The notes under the pieces were generated by a model. That model did not search any database and was not told the origin of the DNA. It saw only the letters and a list, made by a program, of their open reading frames with translations. Positions 16,608 to 26,325 of a stretch of DNA of 64,000 bases are shown one piece after another. Origin of the DNA: an uncultured Sphingobacteriaceae bacterium (lineage in GTDB: Bacteria; Bacteroidota; Bacteroidia; Sphingobacteriales; Sphingobacteriaceae); assembly GCA_946480915.1 (NCBI GenBank), contig CAMLLO010000018.1, positions 28,937-92,936 of the forward strand, given 5' to 3'. The translations under genes were made by a program, and so were the position numbers. The number at the start of each line of letters is the position of its first letter. Within the stretch, counting starts at the first letter, position 1.

Positions 16608-17591
16608 TTAAGTGGAAAATTTCAGCCAACCCTTTCCTTCATAACCAAAAACAAATTGTTTAGGGTGGATGATTTCTGCTAATAACTCTATTGTATCAAC
16701 TACTTTTTGACTTGATCGATTAAAATATTGATTCCCATCGGCGATATAAACCCTGTTATTTTTCACAGCTGATAAATCATTCCAGCCCGGCAATTCGAGC
16801 AATAAATTTATTTCCTGTAAAGTTCTATCCATCGGAAAACCACATGGAGCGATGACCAGAATATCCGGATCTGCAGCCTGGATTGCAGAAAAATCAACAT
16901 AACCGGAATGCTTCCCACTTTGGGCGAGTAAAGGAGTGCCGCCAGCGATTTGAATTAATTCTGGCGTCCAGTTACCCGCGATCATTAGCGGTGAAAGCCA
17001 TTCGATACACGCCACCGTCGGACGCTGTTCCACAAATTTTAATTTGTGATGAATTAAATCACAGCGCTCTTGAAGCTCTTCCACAAAGGTCTCACCACTT
17101 TCTTTAACACCTAATTTTTCGGCCAGTACTATAATCTCATTGAAAATATCCTTAAGATCTCTAGGGTTTAATGAAATTATCTCAACATTATTCTCCAAAA
17201 CAGCCTGTAAAGTCTGTTCAACGTCTTTTAAAGACACTGCGCAAACTTCGCACTGCGCCTGGGTAATAATAACAGCGGGATCCAATCCTTTCACCGCGTC
17301 CTTATCAATTGTATAGATTGATAAAGCTTCTGATAAAATATCCTTTACCTGTCTATCAATTTCAGCACTTGAGGAACCGGAGATAAATTTCGCAGAAGAA
17401 CAAACGGGTAAACTAACGATACTTTCAGGTGAGTCGCATTCGTGAGAGCGGCCAACCAATTGATCTTTTAACCCTAGTGCGCAAACAATTTCGGTAGCGG
17501 CGGGAAGAAGTGATATTATTCTTTTTTCTGGCATTTGTGCAAAGGTACAATTCAAAATAAAAAATGCTGTGAGCCAAATGGCAAACAGCAT
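16608..17591 (-). CDS. Periplasmic-binding-fold protein of the cobalamin/iron type (BtuF-like)
   Basis: A 327-residue protein whose body (KRIISLLPAATEIVCALGL, RSHECDSP, LDPAVIITQAQCEVCAVS, later ADPDILVIAPCGFPMDRT) is typical of the class III substrate-binding proteins that bind corrinoids or metal chelates. No BtuC/BtuD genes lie nearby, and the upstream gene is an outer-membrane receptor. The start is ambiguous. The ATG at 17591 gives a plausible signal peptide ending TFAQ, so the protein would be periplasmic. The ATG at 17532-17534 has a TACCTTTG promoter element only 5 bases upstream and would give a 308-residue cytoplasmic form. I list the longer form. Confidence 0.75.
   Translation of the reverse strand: MLFAIWLTAFFILNCTFAQMPEKRIISLLPAATEIVCALGLKDQLVGRSHECDSPESIVSLPVCSSAKFISGSSSAEIDRQVKDILSEALSIYTIDKDAVKGLDPAVIITQAQCEVCAVSLKDVEQTLQAVLENNVEIISLNPRDLKDIFNEIIVLAEKLGVKESGETFVEELQERCDLIHHKLKFVEQRPTVACIEWLSPLMIAGNWTPELIQIAGGTPLLAQSGKHSGYVDFSAIQAADPDILVIAPCGFPMDRTLQEINLLLELPGWNDLSAVKNNRVYIADGNQYFNRSSQKVVDTIELLAEIIHPKQFVFGYEGKGWLKFST
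17540..17547 (-). promoter_or_regulatory. -7-like element (TACCTTTG) inside the BtuF-like gene start
   Basis: On the minus strand TACCTTTG fits TAnnTTTG and lies 5 bases before an internal in-frame ATG (17534). If used, it makes a near-leaderless mRNA for the shorter protein form. No TTTG at 19 bases is present. Confidence 0.4.
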
Positions 17592-17615
17592 TTTTTATTT
17601 ACTATTTTAATATGA

Positions 17616-20132
17616 TTACATACCCTGCTGGCCACCACTCTGACCATTTCCACCATCTTGCTTTAAGTCGTCGTTATTAACGCCACGTTTCTTTTTAGGC
17701 TGCTGAGCATTGAAGTTCATTTTACCAAACTGCCAGCTAAAATTAATGCCTACTGAGCGGAAAGGCATGGAGAAATTACTTTTCTGAACTAAACCGGCAC
17801 TATTTATCTCACTTCTAAAGTTCTTGCGTTCATTAAAAGGATCAATGATATTTAAACCGATCTTGCCCTTTTTATTCAAGATCTGCTTGTTTAAGGAAAG
17901 TATCCACATGTTAAATGCTGGATTCTTTCCCTGAAATGTACGTCGCGGAGAGTTTATAATCACAAACGTTTCAGTAACAAAGCCTTTCGGCAGGGTTACC
18001 GATCCATTCAGAAATGCATTATACAATAGTTGTGTACCTATATTAGCGCTGGCCTTTTGGAATTCAGTCGTTGCCTGAGGTTTATAACTATATAAATTAA
18101 GGTTAGTTCTGAACGTTAAGGCTTTAGCCGGAGAAATTTGAGCAAAAAAGCTTCCGCCAAAAGAATTATTTCTACCAATATTGTCGAAGGTTGTTAACGA
18201 AACCGGAATGGGCTCTCCACCCGAACCATCATCATATAGGTCGGGTTTTACAAAGCTTTCAATGATATCATCGGTATGCCGGTAATATAAAGACGTATTG
18301 ATCACTGATTTTTTCACAAAGGTTGAAAAATTAAATTCCACGCTTTGAGAAACCTCTGGAGAAAGATTCGGATTGCCCATGGTATGCGATACAGCGTTGC
18401 TGGTATTTCTGAAGGGGTTCAAAAATTGCAGACTTGGACGTTGAATTCTCTTGCTATAGCTTATCCGAAAAGTGTTGCTTTTTACGGTTTTTGACAAAGC
18501 AAAGCTCGGGATAAAATTAGTATAGCTATTAGAAAACGGATCAAAGGCAGGGTTAAGCGAACTTTCGCGACCGTCTATCTGCGTATTTTCAACACGTGCA
18601 CCCACCTGTAATCCTATGCTCTTAGGCAATTGAAAACTCAGAACTGAGTATCCAGAGTACACATTCTGATCATACAGATAATCATTCGACATTAAATCGC
18701 TCACTTCATACACCCCGTTTGCATTGGCCACATTTACCAATGAGTTGCTCGTGATATCTCGTATGATGGTTTTTACACCCGATTCAAGTTTTACCTTTGT
18801 ATTAAAGGGCAAAGAATAATCGGCCTGAATAGTATACTCATCGTTTATACCCTCGTTTGAAGCAATCTGATTTGGGTTAAATGAACTGTAAAGGGTGGTG
18901 TAGTCTGTCTGATGTTTGCCATGACTCCATTGTCCTGCCAGGGTAAACTCATTCCCTGCCTTTTTAAATTTATGGGTGTAATCACCGTTCCAGTCAAACC
19001 CGCCAAACTGCATTTTCGAATTGTTTGTAATTGTATAGCTATGATTCTGTTGCTGTTGGGTACTATTAAGAAAGTTATTAATATTTTCAGAAGTTCCATC
19101 TGTTGTAAAACCACCCTGATTAAATCTTATACCTGATGAAATGCTGTTTGAGCTATTGAAATCATAACTTACGTTTCCCGAACCCATGCCTGCATATCGT
19201 TTTGTTTCACTCTCTCCGATCTGCGATCTGCTTGATTGATTATTTGAATCTGTGCTCTCAAAGTTTACGGTACTAATTTGTGGCCAGGTATAATTTCCTC
19301 CAAAGTTTCCGCTTATACTCAACCGATTCTGATTCATATTCAGATTAACATTTCCATTGTTTTGGCGGGTGCCCACCCCTCCGCTAACAGAGCCGCTTAC
19401 TCCAGACATGTTGCTTTTTTTGGTGATGATATTTATAATACCTGCGGAGCCTTCTGCATCATATTTAGCAGATGGACTTGTAACTACTTCTACACTCTTG
19501 ATCTGATCAGCCGGAAGCATTTTCATAGCATCTCCAACATTACTTGCCATTGCACCTGATGGTTTGCCGTTTATTAACACCTTTATATTCTGACTTCCGC
19601 GTAGCGAAACATTTCCATCCTGGTCTACAGAAACCATTGGAACTTTTCTCAACACATCACCTGCATTTCCTCCGGACACCGTTGCATCCTTTTCTGCATT
19701 GTAAACTACTTTATCGACCCGATTTTCAATCAGTGCCGCCTGACCCGTAACTTCAACTTCCTTCAAAGCGGTTGCTGTGGGCCTCAAAATTATTCTCCCA
19801 AGGTTCAAATCAGGTTTTCCGGGCGTCGTGGTAACCGAAGAAAGCACCTTTGTTTGGTAACCCATAAAACTTAAAGTGAGTTTATAACTTCCGGGAGCTA
19901 CGTTATCGATTTTGAAAACTCCTTTGGAGTCGGTTATGGCGCCATTTGTACTCTTGGTTGAACTTACTCTACCTAAGCCGACAGACACATAATCTAAAGG
20001 TTTTTGCGTAACAGAATCGATAATTGTTCCCGAGATCCTTCCAACTATACCAGGCGAGGCGCCAACAGGCATTTGCGCCCACAAAGAAAGTGTACAAAGG
20101 ATACTTATTATTAAAAGATATAGCGATTTCAT
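17616..20132 (-). CDS. TonB-dependent-type outer membrane beta-barrel protein
   Basis: I choose the ATG at 20130-20132, which starts a signal peptide (MKSLYLLIISILCTLSLWAQ), over an upstream ATG at 20204 that lacks one. The 838-residue mature layout is: a carboxypeptidase-regulatory-like beta-sandwich (about 30-115, ISGTIIDSVTQKPLDYVSVG), a plug-like domain (about 130-240, with IKVLINGKPSG and AEGSAGIINIITKKSN), and a long beta-barrel of the OMP_b-brl_3 class. It ends in a glycine- and glutamine-rich tail. It is placed before the BtuF-like gene. The substrate is unknown; no SusD partner is present, so it is not a SusC. Confidence 0.85.
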   Translation of the reverse strand: MKSLYLLIISILCTLSLWAQMPVGASPGIVGRISGTIIDSVTQKPLDYVSVGLGRVSSTKSTNGAITDSKGVFKIDNVAPGSYKLTLSFMGYQTKVLSSVTTTPGKPDLNLGRIILRPTATALKEVEVTGQAALIENRVDKVVYNAEKDATVSGGNAGDVLRKVPMVSVDQDGNVSLRGSQNIKVLINGKPSGAMASNVGDAMKMLPADQIKSVEVVTSPSAKYDAEGSAGIINIITKKSNMSGVSGSVSGGVGTRQNNGNVNLNMNQNRLSISGNFGGNYTWPQISTVNFESTDSNNQSSRSQIGESETKRYAGMGSGNVSYDFNSSNSISSGIRFNQGGFTTDGTSENINNFLNSTQQQQNHSYTITNNSKMQFGGFDWNGDYTHKFKKAGNEFTLAGQWSHGKHQTDYTTLYSSFNPNQIASNEGINDEYTIQADYSLPFNTKVKLESGVKTIIRDITSNSLVNVANANGVYEVSDLMSNDYLYDQNVYSGYSVLSFQLPKSIGLQVGARVENTQIDGRESSLNPAFDPFSNSYTNFIPSFALSKTVKSNTFRISYSKRIQRPSLQFLNPFRNTSNAVSHTMGNPNLSPEVSQSVEFNFSTFVKKSVINTSLYYRHTDDIIESFVKPDLYDDGSGGEPIPVSLTTFDNIGRNNSFGGSFFAQISPAKALTFRTNLNLYSYKPQATTEFQKASANIGTQLLYNAFLNGSVTLPKGFVTETFVIINSPRRTFQGKNPAFNMWILSLNKQILNKKGKIGLNIIDPFNERKNFRSEINSAGLVQKSNFSMPFRSVGINFSWQFGKMNFNAQQPKKKRGVNNDDLKQDGGNGQSGGQQGM

Positions 20133-20156
20133 TACTTCGATTTTGATAATTAGTCG

Positions 20157-20164
20157 CAAAGATA
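20157..20164 (-). promoter_or_regulatory. -7 element (TATCTTTG) of the outer-membrane receptor gene
   Basis: On the minus strand TATCTTTG lies 24 bases before the preferred ATG (20132) but inside the longer reading frame. This supports the shorter start. No clear -33 TTTG is seen. Confidence 0.5.
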
Positions 20165-20208
20165 GATTGAATGTTACAATGCTTTTGTTAAATAAACAGC
20201 TCATAACG

Positions 20209-20246
20209 TAAAAAAAGCGATAGAATTTCTCCTATCGCTTTTTACT
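20209..20246 (-). terminator. Terminator of leuS
   Basis: A 12-base stem AAAAAGCGATAG (20212-20223) / CTATCGCTTTTT (20232-20243), loop 8, lies 18 bases past the leuS stop. The stem contains A and T runs on both sides, so it can work as an intrinsic terminator on the minus strand. Confidence 0.75.
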
Positions 20247-20261
20247 TATCTCTATGTAATC

Positions 20262-23186
20262 CTAAACTACCAGGTTTACAATTTTTCCTTTTACAACGAT
20301 CATCTTCTTAGGTGACTTCCCGTCAAGGTGTTTTTGAACATCCGTATTATCCAGAACAAATTTCTCAATCTCCGGAACTTCAAGTGTTAGCGGCATATTT
20401 AGATTCATTTTCATTTTCCCGTTAAAAGATATCGGATAAGCAAATTCATCTTCAACCAGGTAAGCCGGATTAAATGTCGGATAAGAAGCATAAGTAAGTG
20501 TACCGGCCTCATTCCCTAAAAGGGTCCACAGCTCCTCTGTAATATGCGGTGCGTAAGGCGCCAGCACTATTACCAGATCCTGAAGTACCTTACGCTTGTT
20601 ACATTTTAAATCAGTAAGTTCATTTACACAAATCATAAAGCTGGAAACAGAGGTATTGAATGAAAAACGTTCAATATCTTCTTCCACTTTACGGATAATT
20701 TTATGCAGTGCCTTTAGCTCGGCTTTAGAAGGCTCTTCTTCAGAAACTTTGAAATTAAACTGCTCGTCATGAAACAACCTCCAAAGCTTACGTAAAAATT
20801 TAAAAACACCTTCAATACCATTTGTATTCCATGGTTTACTTTGCTCTAAGGGACCAAGAAACATTTCATACAAACGAAGCGTGTCTGCACCGTAGCGTTC
20901 AATGATGTCATCGGGATTTACGACGTTGAACTTTGATTTAGACATTTTCTCTACTTCAACACCACAGATGTATTTGCCATCATTCTCTAATATAAATTTT
21001 GCATCTTGGAATTCTGGACGCCATTTTTTAAATTTCTCAATATCTAAAATATCGTTCTCAACAATATTCACATCCACATGAATTTCGCCAACAGCAATTA
21101 CTTCATTTGTTATGTTTGGAAAAAAGGTAAGTTCATATGGAATACCCCATTTTTTTGCAAGCTCTCGCTCTTCATTCATATCTGCCTTCTTCCACTGTTC
21201 ATATTTACTTTTTGACAAATAGTATGAAGAAGCAGTTTGACCGTCCTTTATAATGCTTAATCTATAAACGAAGTTAGATCTTCCCTGGATCATCCCCTGG
21301 TTAATCAATTTTTTAAAAGGTTCTTCTTCTGTTACATATCCAAGATCTTTTAAAAACTTGTTCCAGAATCTACTATAAAGCAAGTGGCCTGTCGCATGCT
21401 CTGATCCACCGATGTATAAGTCGACATCTTTCCAGTATTCTATGGCAGACTGCGGCGCAAAAGCATTTTCAGTGCGTTCTTCAGGTGATGCCATGTATCT
21501 GTACCAGTACCAACTTGAACCCGCCCAACCCGGCATTGTACTTAATTCGTACTCGTATTGATCCTTATATTTCCAGTCTCTAGCTCTGCCCAAAGGTGGC
21601 TCACCGCTTTCTGTAGGCAGATATTTATCCACTTCGGGTAAAACCAGAGGTAAATCCTGTTCATTAATTAAATAGGGCAATCCTTCTTTAAAGTAAACCG
21701 GCACAGGTTCTCCCCAATAACGCTGACGACCGAAAATGGCATCGCGCATACGGTATTGTATTTTAGCTTTACCCGCGTTTAACTCCTCTAGTTTTTGAAT
21801 TAGAGCAGGGATAGCTTCCTGGTAAGTTAGGTCGTTAATGATGTCAGAATTCACGTAGCGACCTTCTTTGGTAGCATCAGCTTCATGCTCAATATCTTTT
21901 TGAGCGTCCAAAATCTGGATAATAGGGAGATTAAAGTGTTTCGCGAAAAGCCAGTCACGCTGATCTCCCGAAGGAACCGCCATAACAGCACCAGTACCAT
22001 AGCCCGCCAATACATAATCAGCTATCCAAACAGGGATTTTGGTCCCGTTTAACGGATTTAGTGCATAACTACCGGTAAAAGCACCTGATACGGTTTTAGC
22101 ATCTGCCATCCGATCCAGTTCTGATTTCTTTTTAGTTTGCGCGATGTAAGCATCAATTTCAGCTTTTTGTTCCGGAGTAGTTAATGAACTTACTAACTCA
22201 TGTTCCGGCGCAATAACAAGAAAGCTTACTCCGAAAATAGTATCGACACGGGTGGTGAAGACTTCTATGTAGTTGTGGGTTGTAAGTTGTGCGTTATGAG
22301 CATGACTCTCGAGCGGGAAGATAACCGATGCACCTGTACTCTTTCCAATCCAATTACGCTGCATTTCTTTTAGCGGATCGGGCCAGTCGATATGATCCAA
22401 GCCCTGAAGCAGTCGATCTGCATAAGCAGTAATTCGCATGCTCCATTGCATCATTTTTTTCTGTTCAACAGGATAGCCGCCGCGTTCTGAAACGCCCTCT
22501 TTGACTTCGTCATTAGCCAGAACGGTCCCTAAAGCAGGGCACCAGTTCACGGTACTTTCTTTAAGAAATGTTAAACGGTATTTTAAAAGCTCTACCTGTT
22601 GCTGTGTTTCTGTCATTTGCTTCCATTCATCAGCTGAAAAGCTAAGAACTTCCTCATCCGAAACTGCCCGAACGCCTTCTGAACCTTTAGTTTCAAAATG
22701 CTCTATTAGCTTTTGTATCGGCTCTGCCTTATCTGATTCAAGATTATACCATGAATTAAACAATTGCATGAAAATCCATTGAGTCCATTTATAATATTCC
22801 GGATCGCTTGTGCGAACCTCGCGACTCCAGTCGAACGAAAAACCGATTTGATCTAATTGACGACGATATGTAGCAATGTTCTGTTCGGTAGTAAGTGCCG
22901 GATGTTGTCCCGTTTGAATGGCGTACTGTTCTGCGGGTAAACCGAACGAATCGTAACCCATTGGATGCAATACGTTAAATCCCTTAAGGCGTTTATAACG
23001 GGCAAAAATATCCGAAGCAATATATCCCAGAGGGTGTCCGACATGCAAACCAGCGCCAGACGGATAAGGGAACATGTCCAAAACATAATATTTAGGTTTT
23101 GGAGAGGTGTTATCAACTTTATAAGTCTGCTTTTCGGCCCAAAACTGCTGCCACTTATTTTCGAGAGTTCTAAACTGATAATCCAT
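20262..23186 (-). CDS. leuS: Leucine--tRNA ligase
   Basis: A class I synthetase that charges tRNA-Leu in the cytoplasm. At 974 residues it is longer than most bacterial LeuRS (about 860-880). The HIGH region is [12 protein letters not shown] (40-51), and the KMSKS loop is 748-752. The CP1 editing domain spans about 225-440, with [11 protein letters not shown] and the conserved [14 protein letters not shown]. Extra length comes from a segment at about 638-745 before KMSKS, probably a leucine-specific domain, and from smaller inserts. One insert, about 295-306 ([12 protein letters not shown] region), is encoded by a heptameric tandem repeat, which is unusual inside an essential gene. Confidence 0.95.
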   Translation of the reverse strand: MDYQFRTLENKWQQFWAEKQTYKVDNTSPKPKYYVLDMFPYPSGAGLHVGHPLGYIASDIFARYKRLKGFNVLHPMGYDSFGLPAEQYAIQTGQHPALTTEQNIATYRRQLDQIGFSFDWSREVRTSDPEYYKWTQWIFMQLFNSWYNLESDKAEPIQKLIEHFETKGSEGVRAVSDEEVLSFSADEWKQMTETQQQVELLKYRLTFLKESTVNWCPALGTVLANDEVKEGVSERGGYPVEQKKMMQWSMRITAYADRLLQGLDHIDWPDPLKEMQRNWIGKSTGASVIFPLESHAHNAQLTTHNYIEVFTTRVDTIFGVSFLVIAPEHELVSSLTTPEQKAEIDAYIAQTKKKSELDRMADAKTVSGAFTGSYALNPLNGTKIPVWIADYVLAGYGTGAVMAVPSGDQRDWLFAKHFNLPIIQILDAQKDIEHEADATKEGRYVNSDIINDLTYQEAIPALIQKLEELNAGKAKIQYRMRDAIFGRQRYWGEPVPVYFKEGLPYLINEQDLPLVLPEVDKYLPTESGEPPLGRARDWKYKDQYEYELSTMPGWAGSSWYWYRYMASPEERTENAFAPQSAIEYWKDVDLYIGGSEHATGHLLYSRFWNKFLKDLGYVTEEEPFKKLINQGMIQGRSNFVYRLSIIKDGQTASSYYLSKSKYEQWKKADMNEERELAKKWGIPYELTFFPNITNEVIAVGEIHVDVNIVENDILDIEKFKKWRPEFQDAKFILENDGKYICGVEVEKMSKSKFNVVNPDDIIERYGADTLRLYEMFLGPLEQSKPWNTNGIEGVFKFLRKLWRLFHDEQFNFKVSEEEPSKAELKALHKIIRKVEEDIERFSFNTSVSSFMICVNELTDLKCNKRKVLQDLVIVLAPYAPHITEELWTLLGNEAGTLTYASYPTFNPAYLVEDEFAYPISFNGKMKMNLNMPLTLEVPEIEKFVLDNTDVQKHLDGKSPKKMIVVKGKIVNLVV
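22271..22298. repeat. Heptameric tandem repeat inside leuS (consensus RGTTGTR)
   Basis: On the plus strand four 7-base units follow each other: AGTTGTG, GGTTGTA, AGTTGTG, CGTTATG. On the coding (minus) strand they encode the HNAQLTTHN stretch in the editing domain. The unit length of 7 is the same as in the three intergenic arrays of this window. Confidence 0.75.
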
Positions 23187-23286
23187 GAATAATTTTTATA
23201 AGAACGCGAAAATAAGAAAATAGAATTATACCAGAATTCATTTATTTCAATCTGGAGTTTATTGATTGACCTGGCCTTAAATACAA

Positions 23287-23328
23287 AATCAGATTTCATA
23301 CACGCATTTTTGCTGATGAAATCTGATT
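23287..23328 (-). terminator. Hairpin after the ROK kinase gene, probable terminator
   Basis: A perfect 13-base inverted repeat, AATCAGATTTCAT (23287-23299) / ATGAAATCTGATT (23316-23328), with a 16-base loop lies 26 bases past the ROK stop. On the minus strand it is followed by TTGTATTT. This separates the ROK gene from leuS. Confidence 0.65.
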
Positions 23329-23354
23329 AAATAGAATTCGTAAGAAATATTTCG

Positions 23355-24227
23355 TTATCTGGCGTGGATCGGTGCGGCATCATACCATGCAGATGCTGCA
23401 CCGATGATACTGGCTTGTTCGCCTAGAAGTGCCCTTAGAATGGGAATACGAATTCCCTGATCAGCCATTTTTGCTGTTAAAGAATCAAAAAAGAACCGGT
23501 TATATAATTCCATAAAGCCCCCGATTACGACCACTTCTGGTTTGTGCTGCCGAATAAATATGGTTAAGAACCTGGCCAAGTTCGAGGCAAACTCTTCAAA
23601 TACTTGTGCAACGGCGGGTTCAGCATCAGCAAGCTGCCTTAACTCCGAAAGATCGGTTGCTTCAATACCTGTTAACTCTTTAAAACGAGCCAGCAACCAC
23701 CTGATAGAAATATAATCCTCCGCAACCCCTTCGTCAAATGGAGAGGAATGCATATTTGCATCGGTAACTACCCCCTCCGAATATATCGCACTGCCTAATC
23801 CGATACCTAATGTTACTCCTAACGAACTTTTAAAACCTCTTCCTGCACCACCAAAAACTTCTCCCTGAAGAAAACAAACAGCATCGTTCATTATCTTAAC
23901 ATTCTCGGGACCAGAATTTATAGCTTTGGAAAAAATATCTTTAAGATTATTTTTATAAAGGCTGTTGTAGCGAGCGGCGTCATTCATCAATAAAACACCA
24001 GAATCGTAATCACATTCGCCGGGTAATCCAATTCCTAACTTTGTACTATTGGCAGCAACTCTGCTTAACGCTGAGCTCCAGCTGTTAATTATCTGATCTG
24101 CAGAAGCTGTTGGATCAACTTTTTTTCTTTCCACCGTTTCTGAAACAACTTTCCTTGTTTCCATATTTACCAAACCCAGAGAAATATGTTTGTCTTCAAT
24201 ATTAACTCCAATAATAAGTTCGCTCAT
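23355..24227 (-). CDS. ROK family sugar kinase-like protein
   Basis: A 290-residue protein with the two-domain actin-like ATPase fold of the ROK family. It has an N-terminal phosphate loop (LIIGVNIEDKHISLGLVN), LGIGLPGECDYDSG (about 62-75), and the second phosphate motif SSLGVTLGIGLGSAIYSEG (about 135-153). ROK glucokinases phosphorylate glucose or related sugars. The usual zinc-binding cluster CxCGxxGCxE expected after the second motif is absent; the segment there reads HSSPFDEGVAEDYIS. No DNA-binding domain is present, so it is not a ROK repressor. The sugar specificity is not predictable. Confidence 0.82.
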   Translation of the reverse strand: MSELIIGVNIEDKHISLGLVNMETRKVVSETVERKKVDPTASADQIINSWSSALSRVAANSTKLGIGLPGECDYDSGVLLMNDAARYNSLYKNNLKDIFSKAINSGPENVKIMNDAVCFLQGEVFGGAGRGFKSSLGVTLGIGLGSAIYSEGVVTDANMHSSPFDEGVAEDYISIRWLLARFKELTGIEATDLSELRQLADAEPAVAQVFEEFASNLARFLTIFIRQHKPEVVVIGGFMELYNRFFFDSLTAKMADQGIRIPILRALLGEQASIIGAASAWYDAAPIHAR

Positions 24228-24406
24228 GTTGCAATAATTAAGGTAAAAGGTTCACTATGTTAGTTTATAGTCCCGTGTACGACGGATGTAACAAAAAGTT
24301 TACGTCAAGTTAAAAAATATTCAAAGGACCAAGAAGATTAAAGCAGGCAATTTGTTAAAATCTGTTATATCTTGAATTTTATAGTTCTTATTGCAGGTGA
24401 AATCTA

Positions 24407-24414
24407 TATTTTCG
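24407..24414 (+). promoter_or_regulatory. -7-like element (TATTTTCG) of the ftsX operon
   Basis: TATTTTCG differs from TAnnTTTG at one base and ends 4 bases before the ftsX ATG, which would give a nearly leaderless mRNA. The same variant (TATTTTCG, 23207-23214 on the minus strand) lies 20 bases before leuS. Confidence 0.45.
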
Positions 24415-24418
24415 CATT

Positions 24419-25297
24419 ATGGAAGAATTTGAAAGCAGCTCTGCTGCTAAAAAGACTAAAACCGTTTACATTTCTACCGTTATTAGTATTGCTCTGGTTT
24501 TACTGATGATCGGTTTATTGGGCCTTATAATGGTTCACGCAAAAAATCTTTCTAATTATGTAAAGGAAAATATTGTTTTGAACATTATAGTAAGTGATGG
24601 GGCAAAAGAAGTAGACGTGCTGGCATTACAAAAGCAACTCGATGCCCACCCTTTTGTGTTAAAGTCTCAATATGTAAGCAAGGAACTTGCAGCACGAAAT
24701 CTTCAAAAAGATTTGGGTGAAGAGTTTGTAGAATTCTTAGGTTATAATCCGCTTCTTTCTTCTATTGACATTTACATGAAGGCCGAACACGCCAACAACG
24801 CCAGTATACAGAAATTCACTAACGAGCTGACTAAAAATCCATTGGTTAAAGAGGTGATTTATCAAAAATCTCTGATAGATATGGTAAACCAGAACATCAA
24901 AATCATCGGACTGGTAATTCTTGGATTCGCGTGTGTATTATTGATAATCTCGATTGCTTTAATAAATAATACTATCCGACTTTCGATCTATTCGCAGCGT
25001 TTCCTGATTAAAAGTATGCAGCTGGTTGGCGCAACCAAAAGCTTTATAAGAAGACCCTTTTTAACTTATGGAGTTCTTCATGGTTTATTGGGCGCCCTCA
25101 TTGCAATTATACTTTTGCTGATAACTTTATATGTCGCGCAGCAGCAAATTCCGGAATTAGTGATCTTAAAAAATTGGGTGGAATTTGGGATGGTATTTGC
25201 CGGAGTATTGGCAATAGGCATTATGATCTCTCTTTTCAGCACTTATTTCGCGGTAAGCAAATACCTACGTTCAAAAATTTACGATCTTTATAGATAA
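24419..25297 (+). CDS. ftsX: Cell division ABC permease FtsX
   Basis: A 292-residue inner-membrane protein with the FtsX layout: a cytoplasmic start, a first membrane helix (about 18-42), an extracytoplasmic domain (about 43-160, with DVLALQKQLDAHPFVLKSQYVSK), then three more helices (about 163-190, 215-245, 258-280). FtsX with the ATPase FtsE controls peptidoglycan hydrolases at the division site. ftsE is not in this neighbourhood, as in other Bacteroidota. Its stop overlaps the next start (TAATG), and the operon continues through uppP, truB and ribF. Confidence 0.93.
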   Translation: MEEFESSSAAKKTKTVYISTVISIALVLLMIGLLGLIMVHAKNLSNYVKENIVLNIIVSDGAKEVDVLALQKQLDAHPFVLKSQYVSKELAARNLQKDLGEEFVEFLGYNPLLSSIDIYMKAEHANNASIQKFTNELTKNPLVKEVIYQKSLIDMVNQNIKIIGLVILGFACVLLIISIALINNTIRLSIYSQRFLIKSMQLVGATKSFIRRPFLTYGVLHGLLGALIAIILLLITLYVAQQQIPELVILKNWVEFGMVFAGVLAIGIMISLFSTYFAVSKYLRSKIYDLYR

Positions 25298-25530
25298 TGG
25301 CACAAAAAAAAACAACAAGCACAGCAACTGAAAACATTCCGGTACGATTTGTATTCGGAAAAAGCAACTACCGTCTGATGCTCCTTAGTATTGCAGTTGT
25401 AGCACTTGGATTTATACTTATGATAGGCAGTACTGACATTTACGACTTCCGTAAAATAATTCTGGCTCCCATTGTAGTGTTAATCGGATTCGGCATAGGT
25501 TTTTTTGCGATTCTAAAGAAGCGAGGCTAA
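25297..25530 (+). CDS. DUF3098 small membrane protein
   Basis: A 77-residue protein with a short basic N-terminal tail, FVFGKSNYRLMLLSIAVVALGF (first membrane helix, about 25-42), a short loop GSTDIYDFRKIILAPI with the DUF3098 signature, and a second helix (about 53-71). It starts on the last base of the ftsX stop codon, so translation is coupled. The family is confined to Bacteroidota as far as I know and has no assigned function. Its fixed place behind ftsX suggests it helps FtsX or the division envelope machinery; this is inference. Confidence 0.85.
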   Translation: MAQKKTTSTATENIPVRFVFGKSNYRLMLLSIAVVALGFILMIGSTDIYDFRKIILAPIVVLIGFGIGFFAILKKRG

Positions 25531-25539
25531 AATCTATTT

Positions 25540-26325
25540 ATGAGTATTTTCGAAGCAATTATCCTTGCTATTATAGAAGGGGTAACTGAGTTTTTACCGG
25601 TTTCCTCTACCGGCCACATGATTATCGGCTCGGCCATTATGGGCATTGAAACAGATCCTTTTGTGAAGATGTTTAATGTGGCCATACAGTTTGGTGCGAT
25701 TTTATCGGTTATCGTTTTATATCGTCGCCGGTTTTTCAAATCTTTCGATTTCTACTTTAAACTATTTGTTGCTTTTTTGCCTGCTGCCGTAATTGGTTTT
25801 CTTCTAAACGATTATATCGACATGCTTCTGGAAAATGTGTTGGTTGTTGCCACGATGCTCGTATTAGGCGGAATCATACTTCTGTTTGTCGATAAATGGT
25901 TTAAGGGAGGAGAAATAGATTTCGACGTAAACTACCGCGAAGCTTTTTCTATCGGACTGTTTCAGGTGATCGCAATGATACCAGGCGTATCGCGGTCTGC
26001 AGCAACAATTATAGGCGGATTAACTCAAAAACTTACCCGCAAAGCAGCTGCAGAATTTTCGTTCTTTTTGGCTGTACCCACCATGTTTGCGGCTACCTGC
26101 TATAAAATGCTGAAATTCTATAAAGAAACAGGCTTTGCTTCCACGGATCTTAATGTGCTTATAATTGGCAATATAGTTGCGTTTGTTGTTGCCTTGTTGG
26201 CTATCAGGTCTTTCGTAAGTTATGTTACAAAACATGGATTTAAAGTTTTCGGATATTACCGGATTATTGTAGGTGTAGCCATTATTCTTCTCTACGTACT
26301 AGGCTACGATTTGAAAATTGTATAG
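25540..26325 (+). CDS. uppP: Undecaprenyl-diphosphatase UppP
   Basis: A 261-residue polytopic membrane enzyme of the BacA/UppP family. It dephosphorylates undecaprenyl diphosphate to recycle the lipid carrier for peptidoglycan and other surface polymers. Catalytic motifs are [14 protein letters not shown] (13-26) and [13 protein letters not shown] (about 149-161, with the phosphate-binding Arg). It lies 9 bases after the DUF3098 gene, and its stop overlaps the GTG start of truB (TAGTG). Confidence 0.95.
   Translation: MSIFEAIILAIIEGVTEFLPVSSTGHMIIGSAIMGIETDPFVKMFNVAIQFGAILSVIVLYRRRFFKSFDFYFKLFVAFLPAAVIGFLLNDYIDMLLENVLVVATMLVLGGIILLFVDKWFKGGEIDFDVNYREAFSIGLFQVIAMIPGVSRSAATIIGGLTQKLTRKAAAEFSFFLAVPTMFAATCYKMLKFYKETGFASTDLNVLIIGNIVAFVVALLAIRSFVSYVTKHGFKVFGYYRIIVGVAIILLYVLGYDLKIV

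Noticed and set aside
22853..23299. A 148-codon open frame overlapping the start of leuS in another frame
   Set aside because: It is explained by the leuS N-terminal coding sequence (HIGH region), which is certain.
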